NCBI RefSeq assembly: GCF_014144865.1
Contig: NZ_JAALDM010000055.1
Location: forward strand, 1 to 33,871
Length of the DNA stretch: 33,871 nt
Source: Dietzia aerolata
GTDB taxonomy: Bacteria; Actinomycetota; Actinomycetes; Mycobacteriales; Mycobacteriaceae
Reading direction: 5' to 3'
The position numbers and the translations under genes were made by a program. Below are positions 1-7,821 of the stretch, in pieces (within the stretch, counting starts at the first letter, position 1; every line of letters starts with the position of its first letter). The notes below the pieces were generated by a model. It did not search any database. It saw only the letters and a program-made list of their open reading frames with translations, and had not been told where the DNA came from.

Positions 1-1
1 G

Positions 2-1321
2 CTGAGCACGATGATGGGCCGCGACTACCGCCAGAAGATGGAAACCTACGAGCAGCTGGAGAAGAAGACCGAGGCCACGACGATCGAGTTCGTCGACGGC
101 ATCCAGGTGGTCCGCACGTTCGGCCAGGCCGGCCGCGCCCACTCACGATACGAGACGGCGGTCGACGAGTTCTCCGACTTCTTCACCGACTGGACCCGCA
201 CCATGACCCGCACCGAGGCGCTCGCGGGCATCCTGCTCAACCCCATCTGCCTGCTGGTCGTGATCCTGCTGGTCGGGCTGCCGATGATCGATGCCGGCTC
301 ACTCGACCCGGTCGATCTCCTGCCGTTCCTACTCCTCGGACTCGGCCTGGGCAGCACGGTCCTGACCATCGGCCACGCCGCGCAGGCCCGCACCCAGGCC
401 GACGCCGCCGCCGTCCGGATCCACCGCCTCCTCGGCACCCCCGCGCTCGAACAACACCAGCTCACCGGAACGGCCGCACCCGGAATAGCCGTGCCCGAGA
501 CCGCCGCGCCCGGTGCACCCGCAAAAAACACAAAGAATTTTGACGACGACGACACCACCGCCGGCACTGTCCGGTTTGAGAACGTCCACTTCGCCTATCG
601 CGAGGGCGTCGAAGTCCTGCGAGGCGTCGACCTCACGCTGTACCCGGGCACCATCACCGCATTGGTCGGGCCGAGCGGCGCCGGCAAGTCGACCCTGGCC
701 GCACTGCTGCCCCGCTTCCACGACGTCACCGACGGCCGCATCACCATCGGCGGCGACGACATCCGGGAGCTGCCGCCCGAAGAGCTCTACGCCCGTGTCG
801 GGTTCGTCTTCCAGGACGTGCGGCTGCTGCGCGACACCGTCCGCGCCAACATCGCGATCGCCAACCAGGACGCAACAGACGTAGAGATCGAACGCGTCGC
901 GCGGGCCGCCTGCATCCACGACCGGATCATGGAACTGCCGAAAGGGTACGACTCGGCGGTCGGGACCGACGCCCGCCTGTCCGGTGGTGAGGCGCAGCGG
1001 CTCTCGATCGCCCGTGCGCTCCTGGCCGATTCGCCGGTTCTCGTCCTGGACGAGGCCACCGCCTTTGCCGATCCGGAGTCCGAGGCCGAGATCCAGACGG
1101 CCATCGCGTCGCTGGTCGCCGGGCGGACCGTCCTGGTAATCGCTCATCGACTGCACACGATCACCGGCGTCGACAGTGTTGTCGTCGTCGACCAGGGCCG
1201 TGTTGTGGAACAGGGCTCCCACTCGGACCTTCTCGCGGCGGGCGGCACCTACTCGCGCCTGTGGCACGCCGACGCCGAAGCCACGCAGCAGTTGACCGGA
1301 CGCGAGGAGAGCAACCGATGA
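2..1321 (+). CDS. ABC transporter permease/ATP-binding subunit, IrtA/YbtP-like (5' partial)
   Basis: The frame is open from base 2, so the N-terminus lies outside the window. What remains is the end of a type IV exporter-fold membrane domain (hydrophobic stretches near 230-290 and 310-345) and a complete nucleotide-binding domain. Walker A GPSGAGKST starts at 668, the signature LSGGEAQ lies near 978-998, and Walker B with catalytic Glu is LVLDEATAFADPESE; the AFADPE ending is characteristic of the IrtA/YbtP siderophore-import branch of exporter-fold transporters. The linker between membrane and ATPase domains is long, Ala/Pro-rich and ends in KNFDDDD, encoded by a GAC repeat also seen elsewhere in the window. 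The stop overlaps the next start (ATGA), so the two subunits are translationally coupled and probably form a heterodimer in the cytoplasmic membrane. Ferri-siderophore uptake is inferred from the family; no iron box is visible within the window. Confidence 0.88.
   Translation: MSTMMGRDYRQKMETYEQLEKKTEATTIEFVDGIQVVRTFGQAGRAHSRYETAVDEFSDFFTDWTRTMTRTEALAGILLNPICLLVVILLVGLPMIDAGSLDPVDLLPFLLLGLGLGSTVLTIGHAAQARTQADAAAVRIHRLLGTPALEQHQLTGTAAPGIAVPETAAPGAPAKNTKNFDDDDTTAGTVRFENVHFAYREGVEVLRGVDLTLYPGTITALVGPSGAGKSTLAALLPRFHDVTDGRITIGGDDIRELPPEELYARVGFVFQDVRLLRDTVRANIAIANQDATDVEIERVARAACIHDRIMELPKGYDSAVGTDARLSGGEAQRLSIARALLADSPVLVLDEATAFADPESEAEIQTAIASLVAGRTVLVIAHRLHTITGVDSVVVVDQGRVVEQGSHSDLLAAGGTYSRLWHADAEATQQLTGREESNR
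532..556 (+). repeat. GAC-repeat element, copy in ABC linker
   Basis: AAAGAATTTTGACGACGAC followed by GACACC, coding for the acidic end of the interdomain linker. See the intergenic copy at 28909-28933. Confidence 0.5.
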
Positions 1322-3075
1322 TCCGCGACATGATCCGCCTGGTGCCTGACGACAAGCGGCACATCCTGCCCCGCTATTTCGCGGCGGTTCTCGTCCTGGG
1401 CGTCGCGCAGGGCCTGGCCTATTCGGCACTCGCACCGCTGCTCACGGCGGTCTTCGGCGGCGACCTCGGCACGGCCTGGCGCTGGACCATCGCGATCGCG
1501 GTGGCGCTCGTGGCCGTGGGCATCGCCCGCTACGTGCAGGCCATGGCCGGCATGCTCATCGGCAGCGCCATGATGCGTGACCTGCGGCTGCGGCTGGGTC
1601 GGCATCTCGGTTCGCTGCCGCTGGGCTGGTTCTCGGACAACACCGCGGGCAAGACCTCGCGCGTCATGATGGCCAGCACCAACGAGGTCCTGCGCGTGTT
1701 CGCCCAGCTGCTGACCCCGCTCATCACGGCCGTGCTGGTGCCCGTCACCGTCGCGGTGGCGATGCTGTGGGTCGACTGGCGGGTCTCGCTGACGATGGTC
1801 ATCACTGCCCCGGTGTTGTACCTGGTCAACCGGGTCGGCAACACGCTGTTCGCGGGCGCGACCGAGGCCCAGCACGATGCCGCCGCGCGCGCGAACGAGC
1901 AGGTCATCGAGTTCGCCCAGGCGCAGCCGGTGCTGCGCGTGTTCGGCACCGACGCGTCCCACGAGCGCCAGCTCATGTCCTCTCTACAGGCGTTGCGCAC
2001 CGCCATCCGTCGCGCGCTGTTCGCCTCGGTGCCGGGGCTGGCCGTGTTCACGATCGTGGTGCAGCTGACGTTCATGCTGCTCGTGTGGGTGGTGGTGGCC
2101 CTGGCCTCCGACGGCGACCTCACCGTCCCCACCGCGATCGCCCTGATCACCGTGTCCTCGCGCTTCATCGAGCCGCTCTCCCAGGCGGCGGACCTGAGTT
2201 CGGCGATCCGCCGCGCCCAGGTGGCCGCCCGCCGCATCAACGCCCTGCTCGACGCGGAGACCATCGCCGAGCCGGCCGAGCCCCTCTCTCCGGCCGGGTC
2301 GACGTTGCGGTTCGACGGCGTGACCTTTGGTTATGGGAAGAACAACCGGGACGACGACGACAACACCGCCGTCCTCCACTCGGTTGATTTCGAGGCCCCG
2401 GCCGGCACCACCACCGCGGTCGTCGGGCCCAGTGGCTCGGGGAAGACGACGTTGCTGCGGCTCGCGGCACGGTTTTACGTGCCTGGTCAGGGTGGGATTT
2501 CGATCGGTGGGGTGGACCTTGCCGAGTTGGGCACCGATGCCGCTCTGAAGCAGGTGTCGTTGGTGTTCCAGGACGTGTATCTGTTCGACCAGTCCGTCAT
2601 GGAGAACATCCGCGTGGGCCGGCCGGGTGCCACGGATGACGAGGTGTTCGCGGCGGCCCGGGTGGCGCGGGTCGACGAGATCGTCGAGCGTCTGCCGGAC
2701 GGGTGGGACACCCGCGTCGGCGAGGGTGGTGCGGCGCTGTCGGGCGGCGAGCGCCAGCGTGTGTCGGTGGCGCGTGCCCTGCTCAAGGATGCGCCGATCG
2801 TCCTGCTCGACGAGGCCACCAGCGCGCTCGATCCGCAGAACGAGGCGGCGGTGGTGGCCGGGATCCGCGAGTTGACGCGCGACAAGACGGTTGTGGTGGT
2901 GGCCCACCGGCTGCCGACGATCCGGCACGCCGATCAGATCCTCTTCCTGGACGCTGGCCAGGTCGTGGAGCGAGGTTCGCACGACGAGCTGATCGCCCTT
3001 GGTGGCCGGTATGCCGATTTCTGGGACAAGCGCTCCACCGCTTCGGGCTGGCGGCTGGAGGCCACGACCTTCTGA
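1318..3075 (+). CDS. ABC transporter permease/ATP-binding subunit, IrtB/YbtQ-like
   Basis: A 585-residue full half-transporter: six membrane segments in the first ~290 residues, then an ATPase domain with Walker A GPSGSGKTT near residue 370, signature LSGGERQ near 474 and Walker B IVLLDEATS with Asp498-Glu499. The ATG at 1318 overlaps the upstream stop and gives the usual family length; an upstream GTG at 1261 would overlap the first gene by 60 bases and is less likely. It is the partner of the preceding gene; both ATPase sites look complete, unlike many heterodimeric exporters with one degenerate site. Between the A-loop tyrosine (FGYG) and the first conserved Leu-His there is an inserted acidic run KNNRDDDDNTA, again from a GAC repeat. 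Likely role is siderophore import or export of an amphipathic compound; substrate cannot be read from sequence. Confidence 0.9.
   Translation: MIRDMIRLVPDDKRHILPRYFAAVLVLGVAQGLAYSALAPLLTAVFGGDLGTAWRWTIAIAVALVAVGIARYVQAMAGMLIGSAMMRDLRLRLGRHLGSLPLGWFSDNTAGKTSRVMMASTNEVLRVFAQLLTPLITAVLVPVTVAVAMLWVDWRVSLTMVITAPVLYLVNRVGNTLFAGATEAQHDAAARANEQVIEFAQAQPVLRVFGTDASHERQLMSSLQALRTAIRRALFASVPGLAVFTIVVQLTFMLLVWVVVALASDGDLTVPTAIALITVSSRFIEPLSQAADLSSAIRRAQVAARRINALLDAETIAEPAEPLSPAGSTLRFDGVTFGYGKNNRDDDDNTAVLHSVDFEAPAGTTTAVVGPSGSGKTTLLRLAARFYVPGQGGISIGGVDLAELGTDAALKQVSLVFQDVYLFDQSVMENIRVGRPGATDDEVFAAARVARVDEIVERLPDGWDTRVGEGGAALSGGERQRVSVARALLKDAPIVLLDEATSALDPQNEAAVVAGIRELTRDKTVVVVAHRLPTIRHADQILFLDAGQVVERGSHDELIALGGRYADFWDKRSTASGWRLEATTF
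2350..2363 (+). repeat. GAC-repeat motif in second ABC gene
   Basis: GACGACGACGACAA, followed by CACCGCCG as in the copy at 541. It codes for an Asp run inserted just after the A-loop, at a different site from the first gene's copy. Confidence 0.5.
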
Positions 3076-3095
3076 CCGCGTTCCCCCTGACACCT

Positions 3096-3116
3096 GCCAC
3101 CGGCCACCGGCCACCG
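3096..3116. repeat. 7-bp tandem repeat (GCCACCG x3)
   Basis: Three exact head-to-tail copies of GCCACCG lie in the short gap between the ABC pair and deoC. No gene is seen in this gap; it is the 3' junction of convergent transcription units. Confidence 0.7.
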
Positions 3117-3154
3117 GCCAGCCTGCCGTGGTACGCCGGTCGGCCGAGCCGCGC

Positions 3155-3889
3155 CTACTCGGGGAATCCCTTGAGGACGGCGCGGCTTCCGCTGAGCCCG
3201 AGCCGGGTGGCGCCGGCCGCGATCATGGCGCGCGCCGTGTCGGCGTCCCGGATCCCGCCGGAGGCCTTGATCCCGAGCGTGCCGCCCACAGCCCGGTGCA
3301 TCGCCTGCACCGCACGCACGCTGGCCCCGCCTGCCGGGTGGAAGCCGGTGGAGGTCTTGACGAAGTCGGCCCCGGCTTTGGCGACCGCGTTGCACAGTTC
3401 CACGATCCGCTCGTCCCCCGCCTCCTCGCCGAGGGCCTTGTGGATCGCGGCGGTCTCGAGGATCACCTTGATGACCACCGGCGGCGGCACCGCGTCACGC
3501 ATGGTGAGCACATCCGCCATCACCTCGTCGACCAGACCGGCGATGGCGGCGCCCACGTCGATCACCATGTCGACCTCGCGCGCACCTTGGTCCACGGCGA
3601 GCCGACCCTCCATGGCCTTGACCAGGGAGTGGTGCTTGCCGGACGGGAATCCGGCGACCGTGGCCACGACGAGTTCCCCGCCCCGCACCGGCAGCATGGC
3701 CGGGCTGACGCAGACCGCCTTGACGCCCAGCTCGTGGGCCTCGTCGATGCATGCCTGTACGTCCTCGCGGGAGGCGTCCGGCGAGAGCAGCGTGTGGTCG
3801 ATCATCGCGGCGACACGGGAGCGGGTCAGTCTGTCCTGCTCGCCGGACGGGGTGGTGTGGTGGGGGGAGTTCTGGGGGGCGTCGTCCAT
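3155..3889 (-). CDS. deoC: deoxyribose-phosphate aldolase
   Basis: Class I aldolase that splits 2-deoxyribose-5-phosphate into glyceraldehyde-3-phosphate and acetaldehyde in deoxynucleoside catabolism. The 244-residue protein has the TIM-barrel landmarks: Asp111 in VDMVIDVGA, the Schiff-base lysine Lys141 in VVIKVILET and the proton-relay lysine Lys178 in [12 protein letters not shown] chose the ATG at 3889 over an upstream in-frame start at 3934 because a TAGGCT hexamer ends 7 nt before it, compatible with a leaderless transcript, and because the longer form would run into the divergent purU start. The first ~20 residues are variable. In M. tuberculosis deoC (Rv0478) is likewise next to the DUF2516/hbhA group. 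Confidence 0.95.
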   Translation of the reverse strand: MDDAPQNSPHHTTPSGEQDRLTRSRVAAMIDHTLLSPDASREDVQACIDEAHELGVKAVCVSPAMLPVRGGELVVATVAGFPSGKHHSLVKAMEGRLAVDQGAREVDMVIDVGAAIAGLVDEVMADVLTMRDAVPPPVVIKVILETAAIHKALGEEAGDERIVELCNAVAKAGADFVKTSTGFHPAGGASVRAVQAMHRAVGGTLGIKASGGIRDADTARAMIAAGATRLGLSGSRAVLKGFPE

Positions 3890-3943
3890 GGTGGCCAGCC
3901 TAGCGGGGAGGTCGGACAGGCCCGGCTGGCACAATGAGCACTC
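3890..3943. promoter_or_regulatory. divergent deoC/purU promoter region
   Basis: Only 54 bases separate two divergent start codons. On the minus strand TAGGCT (3902-3897) precedes the deoC ATG by 7 nt. On the plus strand CACAAT (3930-3935) precedes the purU ATG by 8 nt. Neither gene has a clear Shine-Dalgarno sequence, so both are candidates for leaderless transcription from back-to-back promoters. Confidence 0.5.
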
Positions 3944-4810
3944 ATGTCACGTCGTTTCGTCCTCTCCCTCGGCTGCCCGGACCGCATCGGCATCGTCGCC
4001 CGGATCGCCACGTTCCTCGCCGAGCTCGGCGGGACCATCGTCGAGGCCGCCTATCACGCGGACGAGGACACCCGCTGGTTCTTCACCCGCCAGTCCGTGG
4101 ACGCCGATTCGATCGGCATGGAACTCGACGAACTGCGCCGCCGATTCGAGCGCGTGGCCGGCGAGCTGGGCCCGGAGACCGACTGGCACATCGCGGACTC
4201 GGACGATCCGAAAGACGTCGTGATCCTGGTGTCGAAGGACGGGCACTGCCTGCACGACCTGCTCGGCCGTGTCGAGAGCGGCGACTACCCGGCGCGCGTG
4301 CGGGCCGTGATCGGCAATCACGACAACCTGCGCGGGATGGCCGAGGCACATGGTGTCCCGTTTCATCACATCCCGTTCGCGGCCGATCCGGCCGAGCGCG
4401 GGCCGTCCTTCGACGAGGTCGCCAGGATCGTCGACGACATCGACCCGCAGGCGATCGTGCTGGCCCGCTTCATGCAGGTCCTGCCGGACGAATTGTGCAC
4501 CCGCTGGGCCGGCCGCGCGATCAACATCCACCACAGCTTCCTGCCCAGCTTCGTGGGTGCCCGGCCGTACCACCAGGCGCACACCCGCGGCGTGAAGTTG
4601 ATCGGGGCGACCTGCCATTACGTGACCGCGGACCTGGACGAGGGCCCGATCATCGAGCAGGACGTCATCCGTGTCGACCACACTGCGACGGTGAAGGACA
4701 TGGTCCGCCAGGGCCGCGACGCCGAGAAGTTGGTCCTGGCCCGTGGCCTGCGCTGGCACCTCGAGGACCGGATCCTGGTGCACGGTGGCCGCACCGTGGT
4801 GTTCACCTAG
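3944..4810 (+). CDS. purU: formyltetrahydrofolate deformylase
   Basis: Hydrolyses 10-formyl-tetrahydrofolate to formate and tetrahydrofolate, balancing one-carbon pools. The 288-residue protein has an N-terminal ACT regulatory domain (about residues 5-80, beginning [15 protein letters not shown]) and a C-terminal formyltransferase domain. The catalytic Asn-His-Asp set of the family is visible as Asn194 and His196 in [11 protein letters not shown] and Asp232 in [13 protein letters not shown]; the GARPYHQA loop is also conserved. Length is normal for PurU. The ATG at 3944 matches the family N-terminus. It is monocistronic, divergent from deoC and convergent with the MerR gene, and ends inside a shared hairpin. 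Confidence 0.96.
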   Translation: MSRRFVLSLGCPDRIGIVARIATFLAELGGTIVEAAYHADEDTRWFFTRQSVDADSIGMELDELRRRFERVAGELGPETDWHIADSDDPKDVVILVSKDGHCLHDLLGRVESGDYPARVRAVIGNHDNLRGMAEAHGVPFHHIPFAADPAERGPSFDEVARIVDDIDPQAIVLARFMQVLPDELCTRWAGRAINIHHSFLPSFVGARPYHQAHTRGVKLIGATCHYVTADLDEGPIIEQDVIRVDHTATVKDMVRQGRDAEKLVLARGLRWHLEDRILVHGGRTVVFT

Positions 4811-4835
4811 GCCGACCGACTTCTGTCGGTCTAGG
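4806..4835. terminator. bidirectional hairpin between purU and the MerR gene
   Basis: CGACCGAC-TTCT-GTCGGTC forms the core stem and CCTA/TAGG the outer ends. The TAG stop of purU (4808-4810) and the TAG stop of the convergent gene (4833-4831) both sit in the arms, so one palindrome supplies both stop codons and probably both transcript ends. Confidence 0.65.
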
Positions 4836-5544
4836 CTTTGCGGAAGCCGTGTTTTTCGGTGAGCAGGGTCTGGACCGCCGAGAGGAAGATCACGCGTGCG
4901 GCAGCCCCCGCGCCGGGCAGAATTCCGGTGACCCTCTTCTCGATGACCGCCTGGCTCACGCCGGAATCCCGGAGGGTCTCGACGAGCACGGTGATGGCCT
5001 GGGCCGCCATGCTCTGCCCTTCCATGAACATGGTGCCGATTCTGTCCAGCCCGTCCTCGTCGACGCCCAGCATGATCAGTTCGCGGAAGAGCTTGAACAT
5101 GTAGTCGTCGGCGAGGAAATGGTCAGCGGAGCTGAACTCGCTCACCAGCCCGATCGCGGTGCCACGATCCAGTAGTTCCTCCGGCAATTCGAAGCCCGTC
5201 ACCGCTTCGACCCCGGCCTTCGGTAGCCGTCGACGGCGGGGGCCGGCGGTGCGCCGGTCCGCCCGCACACTCTCGACCTCGAGGAGCTGGGTCAGCGTCA
5301 GGCCGTGACGCTGCGCGATGAGGAGCTCCTCGATGGTCGCGAAAGTGTAGCCACGATCGAGAAGCCGCAGGATGAGGGCGAGTCGTTGCTTGTGCGCCGG
5401 CCCGTAGAAGCCGGTCCGTCCTCGTCGCACCGGGGGTTGGAGCAGCCCACGCTCCTGGTAGAGGCGGATGTTGCGAACGGTGGTGCCCGCCTCGTCGGCG
5501 AGCTCCTCGATGCGCTGCTCCTGCCCGCCCCCGGCGGAGGTCAT
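4831..5544 (-). CDS. MerR-family transcriptional regulator
   Basis: A 237-residue regulator with an N-terminal MerR winged helix-turn-helix (about residues 9-78: IEELADEAGTTVRNIRLYQ, then the RGLLQPP wing and LILRLLDRGYTFATIEELL). A basic linker (RRTAGPRRRRLP) leads to a helical C-terminal domain of about 120 residues that does not resemble the metal-binding tail of MerR/CueR and has no cysteines, so it is more likely a ligand-binding or dimerisation domain. Its ATG overlaps the stop of the DUF2516 gene (ATGA), so it is the second gene of that leftward unit. The effector and targets are unknown. Confidence 0.85.
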   Translation of the reverse strand: MTSAGGGQEQRIEELADEAGTTVRNIRLYQERGLLQPPVRRGRTGFYGPAHKQRLALILRLLDRGYTFATIEELLIAQRHGLTLTQLLEVESVRADRRTAGPRRRRLPKAGVEAVTGFELPEELLDRGTAIGLVSEFSSADHFLADDYMFKLFRELIMLGVDEDGLDRIGTMFMEGQSMAAQAITVLVETLRDSGVSQAVIEKRVTGILPGAGAAARVIFLSAVQTLLTEKHGFRKA

Positions 5545-5822
5545 CGTCGATACCCTCGCACCGCCGGTCGCACATCGGCGAAGAACACCCCGACCGCCAC
5601 CATCGCGATGATGCTAAAAATCCCGAGCGGCCAGATCGCGAACAGCAGGGCGGAGCCCGCGCAGATGCCGATCCAGGCCGGCTTGGGCCACTTACCCTCG
5701 ATCGAATATGCCGAGGCGGGCGCGAGAGCAGCGAACACGATTCCGACGAGCGCCCAGACGACCAATGCCGCCTGGATCCCCAGCTGGACCATTCCCCATG
5801 TAGTCGAGAGATCGTTAATCAC
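5541..5822 (-). CDS. DUF2516 small membrane protein
   Basis: A 93-residue protein with an N-terminal membrane segment (VQLGIQAALVVWALVGIVFA), the KWPKPAWIGI motif typical of DUF2516, a second hydrophobic segment and a C-terminal FFADVRPAV ending. It corresponds in position and type to Rv0476, which follows hbhA in M. tuberculosis. Translation starts at a GTG (5822); TACACT (5835-5830) ends 7 nt upstream, suggesting a leaderless mRNA. It overlaps the MerR gene by 4 bases. Function unknown. Confidence 0.85.
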   Translation of the reverse strand: MINDLSTTWGMVQLGIQAALVVWALVGIVFAALAPASAYSIEGKWPKPAWIGICAGSALLFAIWPLGIFSIIAMVAVGVFFADVRPAVRGYRR

Positions 5823-5829
5823 GGGCCCC

Positions 5830-5835
5830 AGTGTA
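5830..5835 (-). promoter_or_regulatory. -10 hexamer of the DUF2516-merR unit
   Basis: TACACT on the minus strand, 7 nt before the GTG start, with no Shine-Dalgarno sequence between; consistent with a leaderless transcript. Confidence 0.45.
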
Positions 5836-5892
5836 GACAGTGCCCCGGTGGGCTCCTCGCCCCCGAGCAGGCGGCACCGGGCAACAGAGAAA

Positions 5893-5931
5893 GCCGCCCC
5901 GGCCCGCTCGGGTGGAGCGGGCCGGGGCGGC
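5893..5931 (-). terminator. intrinsic terminator of the hbhA-like gene
   Basis: A perfect 17-bp stem (5893-5909 with 5915-5931) and a 5-nt loop GGGTG lie downstream of the hbhA stop. On the minus strand it is followed by TTTCTCTGTT, a fair T-tract. Confidence 0.85.
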
Positions 5932-5962
5932 CTGTGGTGAGTGCGGGATCAGCCGCGCTGCA

Positions 5963-6949
5963 TCACTTGGTCTCGGAGGCCTTGGTGGTCGACGCGGCCG
6001 GCTTGCTCGCAGCGGAGGTGGTGCCGGTGGTCTTGGCGGCCGTGGTCTTGGCAGCGGTCGACTTGGTGGCGGTGGTCGACTTGGCGGCCGGCTTCTTGGC
6101 CGGAGCCTTCTTGGCGGCCGGCTTCTTGGCCGGGGCCTTCTTGGCGGGAGCCTTCTTGGCCGGGGCGGTGCGCGCCTCGACCTTGGCGGCGGCGCTCTGG
6201 ACCTCGTCCGACGCGGAGTAGGCGGCCTCGTCGACCTTGTCGGCGGCCTCATCGGCGGCGTCGCCGACGGCCTCGGCGGCCTGGCGGGCCGACTTGGAAA
6301 CGCGGCCGGCAGCCTTCACACCGATCGAACGGGTCTGCCGGGCCACGGTGCCGAGGGCCTCCTCGCCGAGCTCGACCTGGTCCTCAACGAGACCGGCGGC
6401 GCGGGCGACCTGCTCGTTGACCCGGGTGAAGCCAGCCTCGATCTGCGGGTTCTCCTCGCGGAGACGGGTGACGACATCCTCACCGCGGGCAGCGAGACCG
6501 TCGTAGATCCCCGCCGCGACCTTGACGTAGGCGTCGGCGACCTTGCGCAGCTCCTCGGGGCGGAAGCGGTTGACGAGCTCCTCGACCTCGGCGGGCAGCG
6601 ACTGAACGCGGTCGGGAACCTCGGAGACGCGGGTCTGGACCTCGTTGAAGCGCTCGGTGGCCTTGCTCTGGGCGTCGTTGACGGCCTCGTTCACCTTGGA
6701 CTGGGCGTCGGTGACGGCCTCCTCGGTGCGACGACGCAGGTCGGCGACGAGCCCGGAAACGGCCTCGACGGCCAGATCGTTGACACCGACGTAGGCGTAG
6801 ACCGGGGTGCGGACGGCGGCGAGCGCCTGGCCGAGCGGGCCGTCGAAGGCCGGGTCCTTCGCCACTGACTTGGCCGGAGCGGTCTTCGCGGTGCCGGACG
6901 CCTTCTTGGCGGCGGTGGTCTTCTTGGCAGCGGGCTTCTTGTCAGTCAT
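5963..6949 (-). CDS. hbhA: HBHA-like heparin-binding adhesin / lysine-rich coiled-coil protein
   Basis: A 328-residue protein, clearly longer than the ~199-residue mycobacterial HBHA. The centre is a predicted long alpha-helical coiled coil (residues ~45-240: repeated TEEAVTDAQSKV, AEVEELVNRFRPEELRKVADAY, GEEALGTVARQTRSIGVKAA), matching HBHA's FTAEELRKAAEGY and EALGTVASQTRAVGERAA segments. The C-terminus carries PAKKA-type repeats, the heparin-binding element of HBHA, followed by a Thr/Ala/Lys tail. Unusually, the N-terminus is also Lys/Ala-rich (KKPAAKKTTAAKKA). There is no signal peptide, as in HBHA. A strong ribosome site AAGGAG sits 6 nt before the ATG. It follows the XRE gene and ends in a strong terminator. 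In mycobacteria HBHA is a surface adhesin; a DNA- or lipid-binding role here cannot be excluded. Confidence 0.87.
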   Translation of the reverse strand: MTDKKPAAKKTTAAKKASGTAKTAPAKSVAKDPAFDGPLGQALAAVRTPVYAYVGVNDLAVEAVSGLVADLRRRTEEAVTDAQSKVNEAVNDAQSKATERFNEVQTRVSEVPDRVQSLPAEVEELVNRFRPEELRKVADAYVKVAAGIYDGLAARGEDVVTRLREENPQIEAGFTRVNEQVARAAGLVEDQVELGEEALGTVARQTRSIGVKAAGRVSKSARQAAEAVGDAADEAADKVDEAAYSASDEVQSAAAKVEARTAPAKKAPAKKAPAKKPAAKKAPAKKPAAKSTTATKSTAAKTTAAKTTGTTSAASKPAASTTKASETK

Positions 6950-7038
6950 GTCGACTCCTTAAAAAGTGTTCGGTCTCGTTCTGGTGCTCTCGTCTGCGGT
7001 GTGCTCGTGGCCCCCACGGGCCGCCGTGCGACGCTCCC

Positions 7039-7557
7039 TCAGGGGACGTCGACGACCTGATCAGCGGCGGTGGCGTTGTTAGCCCGGAACGACTCGTAGA
7101 TCTCCACGAGCACCTCCCTCTGCCGTTCGGTGAGGTCCGGAGCGGTGAGAATCGCATCCCTCACCGGACTTCCCTGCTTGAGCTCGAGGATCCCCGCCTG
7201 CGCGTACAGCACTTCAGCGGACAACCTCAGGCCCCTGGCGATCTGACCAAGCACCTCGGCGGACGGCTTGCGCAGCCCACGTTCGATCTGGCTCAGATAC
7301 GGATTGGAGACGCCGGCGCGCTCGGCGAGCTGCCGGATGGACACCTGAGCGGCCTCCCGCTGCGCGCGGATGAACGATCCGATGTCCTGCGACTCAGACG
7401 ACCGCTTACCGCCCTCGCCCTTGGTGGCCTGACCGTCACCCGGCAGGTCCCCCGTCGGCTTGGACTTACGGGCAAGGACTCCGGCGGAGGTGTCCCCCAC
7501 CTGCGCCTCGGCGGTTCCGATCGCCTTGTCGCTTTTGCGTCCACGCTGTCCGGCCAT
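7039..7557 (-). CDS. XRE-family helix-turn-helix regulator (Rv0474-like)
   Basis: A 172-residue protein with a charged, low-complexity N-terminus (~55 residues) and an XRE helix-turn-helix at about residues 60-118 (SFIRAQREAAQVSIRQLAE, then AGVSNPYLSQIERGLRKPS). The C-terminal part is helical (LTERQREVLVEIYESF). GGAGGTGG lies 5 nt before the ATG at 7557; a GTG three codons upstream is less well placed. Position directly upstream of hbhA matches Rv0474, a regulator reported to respond to copper in M. tuberculosis; whether that applies here is unknown. It may control hbhA or itself through the palindrome upstream. Confidence 0.87.
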   Translation of the reverse strand: MAGQRGRKSDKAIGTAEAQVGDTSAGVLARKSKPTGDLPGDGQATKGEGGKRSSESQDIGSFIRAQREAAQVSIRQLAERAGVSNPYLSQIERGLRKPSAEVLGQIARGLRLSAEVLYAQAGILELKQGSPVRDAILTAPDLTERQREVLVEIYESFRANNATAADQVVDVP

Positions 7558-7566
7558 CAGTTCCAC

Positions 7567-7636
7567 CTCCGTCCTTGCTGTCGTCTGTCATCGACTGACA
7601 ACAACGCTAACAACGAGTGCTAACTGCAGCAAGCAC
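7567..7636 (-). promoter_or_regulatory. control region of the XRE gene with a 20-bp near-palindrome
   Basis: The 264-base gap upstream of the XRE gene holds a near-palindrome at 7617-7636, GTGCTAACTGCAGCAAGCAC, whose arms GTGCT/AGCAC and core CTGCAG are symmetrical. On the minus strand it runs into TTAGCACTC, identical to the left half of a CIRCE box, followed by TTGTTAGC and TTGTTGTC. The right CIRCE half is missing, so this is more likely an autoregulatory operator. Bases 7637-7821 contain only a short GTGGGG/CCCCAC hairpin and no gene I can support. Confidence 0.4.
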
Positions 7637-7821
7637 TATGTGGCCCCCACTACCGTGCGCTTCGTCACACCTGATCGGGGTGGGGGTGCCCCACACCGGG
7701 CGACCGTCCGGGCCAGGTGGGCAGTCACCCGGACTCGAGCAGGTCACAGGCACTACCCGGGGAAGGGGCGTGAGTGTGACGGGAGTAACTGCCGCCTACA
7801 CCCGTGAGGAGAATGCGTGGA

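Noticed and set aside
1179-1189. GAC-repeat copy in the first ABC gene as an insertion
   Set aside because: It codes for the ordinary conserved VVVVDQG strand after Walker B, so it needs no insertion; counted in the motif tally only.
2703-4223. Plus-strand open frame of 506 codons spanning the ABC gene end, deoC and purU
   Set aside because: It overlaps three well-supported genes in other frames and has no family resemblance.
5840-6868. Long plus-strand open frame (342 codons) opposite hbhA
   Set aside because: Its Gly/Leu/Arg composition is the mirror of the Lys/Ala/Glu-rich coiled coil on the other strand; no ribosome site or family resemblance.
7637-7821. Possible small RNA upstream of the XRE gene
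   Set aside because: Only one short GC hairpin (GTGGGG/CCCCAC), without a clear promoter or T-tract.
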